A stretch of 12,473 nucleotides of DNA from an uncultured Oscillospiraceae bacterium (GTDB taxonomy: Bacteria; Bacillota; Clostridia; Oscillospirales; Oscillospiraceae). The stretch lies in the NCBI GenBank assembly GCA_934546685.1, contig CAKTEB010000070.1:1-12473 (forward strand), given 5' to 3'. Shown piece after piece: positions 8,192 to 12,473 of this stretch. The notes under the pieces are model-generated. The model had not been told where the DNA came from, ran no database searches, and saw nothing but the letters and a program-made list of their open reading frames with translations. The number at the start of each line of letters is the position of its first letter. The first letter of the stretch is position 1. A program made the translations under genes and the position numbers.

Positions 8192-8401
8192 TCACAGCGT
8201 GGATTTTGGAGGCTGTGGAAGAATGCAAATTTCTCCTTCTAACGGTTGCGAGTCGGTTGTGATATATATTTCTTCTGCTTCTAGTAGAGCGGCGCGGAGA
8301 ACCTTGCACTGCGGAGTTGCGAGTGGAATCTGGTCTAACGGGGCGATTACTTTATCAATGGCACGGCAAAGAATGGCGTACACTTTCTGATAATTTGCCA
8401 T
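8192..8401 (-). CDS. Small protein of unknown function (69 aa)
   Basis: I cannot assign a function. The start is the ATG at 8401 (MANYQKVYAILCRAIDKVIAPLDQ), with a GGAGGG ribosome site (complement of 8408-8413) 6 nt upstream; a longer in-frame start at 8458 lacks a comparable site. The N-terminal two thirds look helical and amphipathic (CRAIDKVIAPL, KVLRAALLEAEEIYI), resembling small hypothetical proteins often found beside regulators in Firmicutes genomes. There is no signal peptide, membrane segment or recognisable motif. Base composition is less GC-rich than the flanking genes. It is divergent from the XRE regulator and probably controlled by it through the paired sites between them. Whether it is a partner of the regulator, an antitoxin-like protein or something else is open. 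Confidence 0.7.
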   Translation of the reverse strand: MANYQKVYAILCRAIDKVIAPLDQIPLATPQCKVLRAALLEAEEIYITTDSQPLEGEICILPQPPKSTL

Positions 8402-8425
8402 AAGAATCCCTCCATATATTTTTTG

Positions 8426-8445
8426 TTGACCAATATAGCGGTCAA
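8426..8445. repeat. Operator-like inverted repeat, site 1
   Basis: Perfect 6-bp arms TTGACC (8426-8431) and GGTCAA (8440-8445) around an 8-nt AT-rich centre, 24 nt from the start of the small minus-strand gene. Dyads of this size suit an XRE-type dimer. Binding by the neighbouring regulator is inference. Confidence 0.6.
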
Positions 8446-8484
8446 TATCTTTCCTCACTATAGCATAAAATATAGAAAATTGCT

Positions 8485-8499
8485 ACCAATACTGGTCAA
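8485..8499. repeat. Operator-like imperfect inverted repeat, site 2
   Basis: ACCAATA (8485-8491) and GGTCAA (8494-8499) repeat the two halves of site 1 with 2 nt less between them. It ends 20 nt before the XRE start codon, mirroring the position of site 1 relative to the other gene. Confidence 0.5.
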
Positions 8500-8519
8500 A
8501 CAAAACCAGAGGTGAGGAA

Positions 8520-8765
8520 ATGGAACAAAAACTGCGCCGGGATCGCTGTATGGGCGACAATCTCCGGCGGCTGCGGAATCAGGCGGGCTTGTCCCAGGAA
8601 AAGCTCTGCGCGGAGCTCCAGCGCCGGGGCTGCGACATCGGGCGCACCACCTACGCGAAGTACGAATCCGGAGAGCTGAACATTCGGGTCAGCGTGCTCA
8701 TGGAGCTGAAAGATATTTATGGCTGCGCCTATGATGGCTTTTTTGAAGGACTTGCGAAAAAATAA
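8520..8765 (+). CDS. Small XRE-family helix-turn-helix transcriptional regulator
   Basis: 81 aa, almost entirely one Cro/C1-type DNA-binding domain: NLRRLRNQAGLSQEKLCAEL (14-33) supplies the first helices, CDIGRTTYAKYESGE (39-53) the recognition part, and LMELKDIYGCAYDGFFEGL the closing helices. No sensor or dimerisation extension is visible, so it is probably a simple repressor-type dimer in the cytoplasm. The ATG at 8520 has AGGTGAGG (8510-8517) just upstream. It is transcribed divergently from the 69-aa gene, with two related inverted-repeat sites between them, so autoregulation and control of the neighbour are likely. The stop codon runs into a terminator. Ligand or signal unknown. Confidence 0.88.
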   Translation: MEQKLRRDRCMGDNLRRLRNQAGLSQEKLCAELQRRGCDIGRTTYAKYESGELNIRVSVLMELKDIYGCAYDGFFEGLAKK

Positions 8766-8802
8766 GCTGCGTACACGTTTGTTCGGTGTACGCAGCTATT
8801 TT
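8765..8802. terminator. Bidirectional terminator between XRE regulator and pseudouridine synthase gene
   Basis: A 12-bp perfect stem, AGCTGCGTACAC (8765-8776) with GTGTACGCAGCT (8786-8797), and a 9-nt loop. ATTTTGTT follows on the plus strand; TTATTTTTT follows on the minus strand. It sits between the convergent stops at 8765 and 8804. Confidence 0.9.
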
Positions 8803-8803
8803 G

Positions 8804-9691
8804 TTATCCTTTTTTGAACCATTCCGCCTCATACCACTCTGGCCTGGTGGTGACGGTCATTTCTCGCCCGGTCAAGGGGTGCGGGAATGTCATCTCCACA
8901 CAGGTGAGGCATTGAGCGGTGAGCCCCAAAGAATCCGAATACAGGCTCGAATCCTCCGTGCGGTACACCGGATCCCCCAACAGCGGCGCGCCGGAGGCCA
9001 TGGCGTGGAGCCGGATCTGATGGGTGCGTCCGGTGAGCGGGTGAAAGGCGTATAGATTCCAGTGACGGGTCTCACGGAGCAGCTCATAGGCTGTTCTGGC
9101 GGGCTGGCCGTCCTCTCGGATGGTGCGCCAGAGGGAGGAATCGCTAAGACGGTCAATGGGCAGATCGATGACGCCGTTCTTCTCCGGTAGACTGCCATAG
9201 GTGGGGGCCAGATAGGTCTTGTGGATCCTGGCCTTTTCCATGGACTCGGTGAGCAGACTCTTGGCATAGCCGTTTTTGGCGAACAGGGTCACGCCGGTGG
9301 TGTCCCGATCCAGCCGATTCACGGGATGGACGGTGCCGGAACCGAGGTAGTGGAGAAGCCGGTTGGCCAGAGTGCCGGTGTTCCGGGTGGCGGAGGGGTG
9401 AATGATAATCCCGGCGGGCTTGTGGAGGGCGATGATGGCCTCGTCCTCATAGAGAACCCGCAGGGGGCCGGGTTCCGGCGGGAAATCCGCATGCTCCTCT
9501 GGCAGGGGCAGCTTGATTTGGTCGCCTGGAGAGATCACGAAATCCGTGTGCACTGGCTGACCGTTTACATACATGGTGGTCTGGAATTTCAGCCGCTTGA
9601 TGAGTCCGGCGGAAAGGTGCATCCGATAGCGGAGCACGGAAAACAGCTTTCGTCCGGCGTCCTCTGAGGCGGCGGTATAGGTTAGGGTCAT
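8804..9691 (-). CDS. RluA-family RNA pseudouridine synthase
   Basis: Isomerises uridine to pseudouridine in rRNA or tRNA. The 295-aa protein has an N-terminal S4-like RNA-binding region (about 14-60, including LIKRLKFQTTMYVNGQPV) and an RluA-type catalytic domain. Motifs seen: LHKPAGIIIHPS (89-100), the catalytic loop HPVNRLDRDTTG (122-133) with Asp128 as the expected catalytic residue, and HPLTGRTHQIRLHA, which is typical of the RluA/RluC/RluD group. The ATG at 9691 follows GGGAGG (complement of 9698-9703) by 6 nt and a perfect sigma-A promoter. Which RNA position it modifies cannot be told from sequence, so no rluA-D symbol is given. It is a single-gene unit with its own promoter and a shared terminator. 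Confidence 0.93.
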   Translation of the reverse strand: MTLTYTAASEDAGRKLFSVLRYRMHLSAGLIKRLKFQTTMYVNGQPVHTDFVISPGDQIKLPLPEEHADFPPEPGPLRVLYEDEAIIALHKPAGIIIHPSATRNTGTLANRLLHYLGSGTVHPVNRLDRDTTGVTLFAKNGYAKSLLTESMEKARIHKTYLAPTYGSLPEKNGVIDLPIDRLSDSSLWRTIREDGQPARTAYELLRETRHWNLYAFHPLTGRTHQIRLHAMASGAPLLGDPVYRTEDSSLYSDSLGLTAQCLTCVEMTFPHPLTGREMTVTTRPEWYEAEWFKKG

Positions 9692-9720
9692 GACGGGCCT
9701 CCCATTGATAAGGTGCTGTT

Positions 9721-9749
9721 ATTATATCGTCTCCCAGGGCGAATGTCAA
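9721..9749 (-). promoter_or_regulatory. Consensus sigma-A promoter for the pseudouridine synthase gene
   Basis: Read on the minus strand: TTGACA (complement of 9744-9749), exactly 17 nt, TATAAT (complement of 9721-9726). Both hexamers are perfect. The expected start near 9714 leaves a leader of about 23 nt that contains the ribosome site. Confidence 0.9.
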
Positions 9750-9790
9750 AATCTCCGGAGCGGAATAGGATGCACCGAGGAGGTGAGCTC

Positions 9791-10639
9791 ATGGAGAAGC
9801 TGGTAAACGCCTGGGTGTTGGGCGGCGACGGACGGTACACCTGGGCGGCCCGGAGCCTCCGGCGGTTCGGACTCCCGGTGAAATGCCGGGGGGTGCCGGA
9901 GTTGGAGAATCAGGGGGAGAGCTTAGAGGTGGCACTGCGGGACGCGGACATCGTCCTTTTGCCTATGAAGCCATTTCGAGGCGAGACACTGTGTGTGGCT
10001 GGGGAGGAAATTCCGGGGGCCCTGCTGCCTATGCTGCTGTCAAAGGGGGCGCTGGTGGCGGCGGGACAGCTGCCGGAGCCCCTGGAGGCCTGGTATCGGG
10101 AAAATGGTCTGAGGTGCTTTAACTATTTGGAGGATGAGTCGTTCCAACTGCGCAACGCCAATACCACGGCGGAGGGGGCGATCTATCTACTTCTGCACCA
10201 CAGCACACGAACTGTAGACGGCATGAAGCTGCTGGTGCTGGGCGCTGGCCGCATTGGCGGTTTTTTGGCGGCAAAACTCCGGGCTATGGGAGCGAAGGTC
10301 ACAGTAACCACCCGAAACGCTGCCAAGCGGACTGATTTGGAGCTTCGGGGCTATGAGACGCTGAAAACCGGGGAATATCCACAGGGACTTGAAATCTATG
10401 ACGGGATCCTCAATACCGTGCCCCGCTTGGTGATCTATGAAGAGCAGGCAGAATCTATCCGGGAGGACTGCCTCTGCATCGAACTAGCCTCAGATCCCGG
10501 CGGCTTTCCTGACTGCGTGGAAAATCGGGTCATCTCAGGGCGCTTCCTGCCGGGAAGAACCTTCCCGGAGACGGCGGGCGAGCATTTGGCGGCGGCGGTA
10601 TGGGACGCACTGGCGGGAGAAGGGAGAATGCTGGAATGA
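9791..10639 (+). CDS. dpsA: Dipicolinate synthase subunit A
   Basis: DpsA (SpoVFA) with DpsB makes dipicolinic acid from the lysine-pathway intermediate 4-hydroxy-tetrahydrodipicolinate in the mother cell of a sporulating bacterium. The 282-aa protein has an N-terminal domain opening NAWVLGGDGRYTWAARSL and a C-terminal Rossmann nucleotide-binding domain with LLVLGAGRIGGFLA (GxGxxG at 151-156), followed by VTTRNAAKRT and ILNTVPRLVI. Length and layout fit the family. The ATG at 9791 has GAGGAGGTGA (about 9777-9786) upstream; the in-frame ATG at 9713 would run through the divergent promoter. dpsB overlaps its stop. In Bacillus the operon is driven by sigma-K; I see no convincing sigma-K or sigma-A promoter in the 99-bp upstream gap. 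Confidence 0.92.
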   Translation: MEKLVNAWVLGGDGRYTWAARSLRRFGLPVKCRGVPELENQGESLEVALRDADIVLLPMKPFRGETLCVAGEEIPGALLPMLLSKGALVAAGQLPEPLEAWYRENGLRCFNYLEDESFQLRNANTTAEGAIYLLLHHSTRTVDGMKLLVLGAGRIGGFLAAKLRAMGAKVTVTTRNAAKRTDLELRGYETLKTGEYPQGLEIYDGILNTVPRLVIYEEQAESIREDCLCIELASDPGGFPDCVENRVISGRFLPGRTFPETAGEHLAAAVWDALAGEGRMLE

Positions 10640-11205
10640 GAGTTGGATTTGCTATGTGCGGCTCCTTCTGCACCTTTGAGGCGGTGTTTCTGGAGCTGGA
10701 ACGGTTTACGACGGTGTTTGAGAATGTGGTTCCGATCCTGTCGGAGATCAGTGCCGCGGTGGACAGCCGATTTGGAACGGCGGAGGAGCATATATCCAGG
10801 ATCACAGAGCTCTGCGGTCGCCGCCCACTGCTGAAAATCAGCGAAGCCGAGCCGATTGGCCCTAAGGCTTTATTGGATCTGCTGGTCATTGCCCCGTGCA
10901 CCGGCAATACTTTGGGAAAGATGGCGGCGGGTATCACGGATTCCGTAGTGACCATGGCCGCCAAGGCCCAGCTGCGGAATAACCGTCCCGTGCTGCTGGC
11001 GGTGTCCACCAATGACGGCCTGGGGGCCAGCGGGAAAAACATCATGGAGCTTATGACCCGGCGGAACCTATACTTTGTGCCCTTCGGGCAGGATGACCCG
11101 ATAGGAAAGCCTCAATCTCTCAAGGCGGATATGTCACGGATCACTGAAGCGGCCCTGGCAGCTTTGGAGGGGCGTCAGCTCCAGCCGGTGCTGATCGAGC
11201 GATAA
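10636..11205 (+). CDS. dpsB: Dipicolinate synthase subunit B (flavoprotein-type)
   Basis: DpsB (SpoVFB), second subunit of dipicolinate synthase, with the flavoprotein fold shared with phosphopantothenoylcysteine decarboxylases. The 189-aa protein opens RVGFAMCGSFCTFEAVFLEL and contains the nucleotide-site motif APCTGNTLGKMAAGITD (PCTGNT at 87-92), then LLAVSTNDGLG and the C-terminal VPFGQDDP. All are typical for SpoVFB. The start ATG (10636) overlaps the dpsA stop as ATGA, and GGGAG (10622-10626) lies 9 nt upstream; the in-frame start at 10600 would be inside dpsA without better support. The pair is the clearest sign that the organism forms endospores. It converges on metA, with which it shares a hairpin. 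Confidence 0.94.
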   Translation: MRVGFAMCGSFCTFEAVFLELERFTTVFENVVPILSEISAAVDSRFGTAEEHISRITELCGRRPLLKISEAEPIGPKALLDLLVIAPCTGNTLGKMAAGITDSVVTMAAKAQLRNNRPVLLAVSTNDGLGASGKNIMELMTRRNLYFVPFGQDDPIGKPQSLKADMSRITEAALAALEGRQLQPVLIER

Positions 11206-11210
11206 AAAAT

Positions 11211-11232
11211 GGAGCACAGAATTCTGTGCTCC
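11211..11232. terminator. Bidirectional terminator between dpsB and metA
   Basis: A perfect 22-nt palindrome: GGAGCACAG, AATT, CTGTGCTCC. On the minus strand it is followed by ATTTTTTAT, a good U-tract for metA. On the plus strand it is followed by AAATCTTTATTT, a weaker tract for dpsB. Confidence 0.85.
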
Positions 11233-11238
11233 AAATCT

Positions 11239-12165
11239 TTATTTGCTGAGGTCCCGTAGATCGTAGGGGGTGGCTTGATACACATAGTAGTCCAACCAGT
11301 TGGTATAGAAAAGCTGACCCGCAGACCGCCAATTCACAATGGGCGTTTTCGTGGGATCGTCATTGGGGTAATAGTGCTCTGGTACGGCGATATCCAGTCC
11401 CTTCTTCTTGTCCCGCCAATACTCACTGCTCAGAGTATCTGCGTCATATTCCAGGTGGCCGCAGACAAAGATCTGTCGCTTGTCTGGAGTTGCGCAGGCA
11501 AAGACTCCGGCCTCTGGAGAGGTAGCCAGCAGCTCCAGCTCCTCACAAGCGCGGATGTCTGCCTCATATACCTCGGTATTCCGGGAATGGGGGGCATAGA
11601 ACACATCGTCAAACCCCCGGAACAGCGGCTGGGTGCTGTCCAGCACATGGTGAGGGTAGACACCGAAGATCTTGTGGGACGTATTGTGCTTCTCAATATG
11701 ATGGTGATAGTATAGCCCGGCGTAAGCGCCCCAGCAGATGTGCAGGGTAGAATATACATGGGTTTTGCTCCATTCCATGATCTCAACCAGCTCCGGCCAG
11801 TACTCCACCTGCTCAAAATCATAGTTCTCCACAGGGGCACCGGTAATGATGAGCCCGTCATACCGTTGATCCTTCACCTGCTCAAAGGTCGTGTAGAAGG
11901 AATCCAGGTATTCGGGGGACGTATGCCGGGAACTGTAGGTGCTGGTGTAGAGGAGATCCACATCCACCTGAATGGGGGAGTTGGACAGCTTACGCATGAG
12001 TTGTATCTCTGTTACAATCTTTGTGGGCATGAGATTGAGGATCAGAACTCTCAGAGGCCGGATATCCTGATGCAGGGCTCGATACTCTGTCATAACGAAT
12101 ATATTCTCGCTCTCCAATACCGCGCGAGCGGGGAGAGAGTCTGCAATCTTAATAGGCATAACCAT
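11239..12165 (-). CDS. metA: Homoserine O-acyltransferase MetA, predicted acetyl-CoA specific
   Basis: Activates the hydroxyl of L-homoserine, first committed step of methionine synthesis. 308 aa from ATG 12165 (MVMPIKIADS), chosen because AAAGGA (complement of about 12171-12176) is 5 nt upstream; the family-typical MPIKI start at 12159 is the alternative (306 aa). In MPIKI numbering the catalytic residues are all present: Cys142 in HICWGAYAG, and His235 and Glu237 in CGHLEYD. Residue 111 (GAPVENYDFE) is Glu. In studied MetA proteins Glu111 marks acetyl-CoA users and Gly111 succinyl-CoA users, so the product should be O-acetylhomoserine despite the common 'succinyltransferase' label. The leader is short and shows no S-box (SAM-I) riboswitch. 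It is divergent from the promoter array at the right edge. Confidence 0.95.
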   Translation of the reverse strand: MVMPIKIADSLPARAVLESENIFVMTEYRALHQDIRPLRVLILNLMPTKIVTEIQLMRKLSNSPIQVDVDLLYTSTYSSRHTSPEYLDSFYTTFEQVKDQRYDGLIITGAPVENYDFEQVEYWPELVEIMEWSKTHVYSTLHICWGAYAGLYYHHHIEKHNTSHKIFGVYPHHVLDSTQPLFRGFDDVFYAPHSRNTEVYEADIRACEELELLATSPEAGVFACATPDKRQIFVCGHLEYDADTLSSEYWRDKKKGLDIAVPEHYYPNDDPTKTPIVNWRSAGQLFYTNWLDYYVYQATPYDLRDLSK

Positions 12166-12239
12166 GTCAGTCCTTTCGGGTATCTTAGGGTATCTTATCA
12201 TATTAGAGGAAAAATCTCAATGGAAAGTTGAAAAAGGTG

Positions 12240-12268
12240 TTGACAATCGCGCAAAGTTTTGGTAAAAT
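12240..12268 (+). promoter_or_regulatory. Tandem promoter P1 (likely stable-RNA operon)
   Basis: TTGACA (12240-12245), 17-nt spacer, TAAAAT (12263-12268), with TG one base before the -10 (12260-12261). A GAAAAA tract starts 10 nt before the -35, where an UP-element subsite would lie. Confidence 0.85.
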
Positions 12269-12345
12269 ACCGATGCACTTGAGAGATCAAGAGCAAACAC
12301 AAAAGAATCCGGTTCAAGAGACACATTGATTTGTGAAAAAACTTC

Positions 12346-12374
12346 TTGACAAAGCGGTTTGCTTGTGTTAAAAT
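12346..12374 (+). promoter_or_regulatory. Tandem promoter P2 (likely stable-RNA operon)
   Basis: TTGACA (12346-12351), 17-nt spacer, TAAAAT (12369-12374), extended -10 TG at 12366-12367. A GAAAAAAC tract begins 11 nt before the -35. Sequence around the -35 (TTCTTGACAAA) is repeated at P3. Confidence 0.87.
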
Positions 12375-12432
12375 AATCAGGCTGTCAACGAGAAGGCATG
12401 AACATCCGGTCAAAATTGATCGAAAAAAGTTC

Positions 12433-12461
12433 TTGACAAACGGATGACAACATGATATAAT
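12433..12461 (+). promoter_or_regulatory. Tandem promoter P3 (likely stable-RNA operon)
   Basis: TTGACA (12433-12438), 17-nt spacer, perfect TATAAT (12456-12461) with TG at 12453-12454. GAAAAAAG begins 11 nt upstream of the -35. It fires toward the right window edge; the transcript start near 12468 is almost the last base shown. Confidence 0.9.
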
Positions 12462-12473
12462 GAATGAGTTCCG

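Larger units (their letters stand above)
8402..8519. promoter_or_regulatory. AT-rich divergent control region of the XRE module
   Basis: 118 bp between divergent starts, much richer in A+T than its surroundings. It holds both ribosome sites, two operator-like sites listed separately, and -10-like AT stretches around 8458-8480. No promoter here is clear enough to call: the best minus-strand candidate is TTGACC (complement 8494-8499) with TATATT at a long 19-nt spacing. Confidence 0.6.
12166..12473. other. 308-bp gene-free region upstream of metA, holding the promoter array
   Basis: Contains the metA leader (12166 to about 12200) and three plus-strand promoters with AT-rich linkers. I see no credible coding sequence: a 71-codon minus-strand frame (12198-12413) lies across all three promoters and has no family resemblance. 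No metA promoter stands out; TATGAT on the minus strand near 12195-12200 is a weak -10 candidate without a good -35. Confidence 0.7.

Noticed and set aside
8244..8325. Short repeated GTTGCGAGT words as a possible direct repeat element
   Set aside because: Only nine bases, two copies inside a coding sequence, and no regular spacing or flanking structure.
12166..12300. Possible SAM (S-box) riboswitch or T-box upstream of metA
   Set aside because: The leader before the ribosome site is short, and no S-box core or T-box sequence is visible on the minus strand.
12198..12413. 71-codon minus-strand frame in the right intergenic region
   Set aside because: It covers all three plus-strand promoters, has no convincing ribosome site, and its translation resembles no protein I know.
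1..12473. CRISPR array, tRNA, insertion sequence or prophage features
   Set aside because: I saw no regularly spaced repeats, no cloverleaf-like tRNA, no transposase or integrase motif, and no phage structural genes.

Overview
The window looks like chromosomal DNA from a GC-rich, endospore-forming member of the Clostridia, most like the Oscillospiraceae (Flavonifractor/Oscillibacter type). This is inferred from three things. The dgt-dnaG-rpoD macromolecular-synthesis cluster and the MurT/GatD pair are typical of Gram-positive bacteria, dipicolinate synthase points to sporulation, and ribosome binding sites are strong GGAGG types. No rRNA lies in the window to fix the taxonomy. I see no phage, transposon, plasmid or CRISPR sequence.

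Layout. (1) 2-3689, plus strand: the 3' part of a dGTPase-like HD hydrolase, then DNA primase (dnaG) and the primary sigma factor (rpoD), closed by a hairpin terminator. (2) 3764-8146, plus strand: a consensus extended -10 promoter placed almost on top of the murT ATG, followed by four tightly packed genes. These are murT and gatD (amidation of lipid II D-Glu), a DUF2804 protein, and a membrane-anchored protein with a YkuD (L,D-transpeptidase) domain in which the catalytic Cys and both conserved His positions are replaced. (3) 8192-8765: a small divergent module made of a 69-codon-scale unknown gene (minus) and an 81-aa XRE-type regulator (plus). An AT-rich spacer between them carries two related inverted-repeat sites, and the module is bracketed by bidirectional terminators. 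(4) 8804-9691, minus: an RluA-family pseudouridine synthase with a perfect TTGACA-17-TATAAT promoter. (5) 9791-11205, plus: dpsA-dpsB, dipicolinate synthase, overlapping by ATGA. (6) 11239-12165, minus: metA, whose residue 111 is Glu, predicting acetyl-CoA rather than succinyl-CoA use. (7) 12240-12473, plus: three tandem near-consensus promoters, each with a 17-bp spacer, a TGn extended -10 and an A-tract just upstream, pointing out of the window. This is what the control region of an rRNA (or similarly strong stable-RNA) operon looks like.

How the genes work together. Region 1 is replication and transcription housekeeping. Region 2 is an envelope operon: MurT/GatD make amidated lipid II, and the two downstream genes are co-transcribed with it but of unknown role. 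DpsAB and MetA both draw on the aspartate pathway (DPA for the spore core, O-acylhomoserine for methionine). Convergent gene pairs in the right half each share one hairpin terminator. The most interesting items are the catalytically degenerate YkuD protein in the lipid II amidation operon, the apparently leaderless murT transcript, the paired operator sites of the XRE module, and the triple promoter array.
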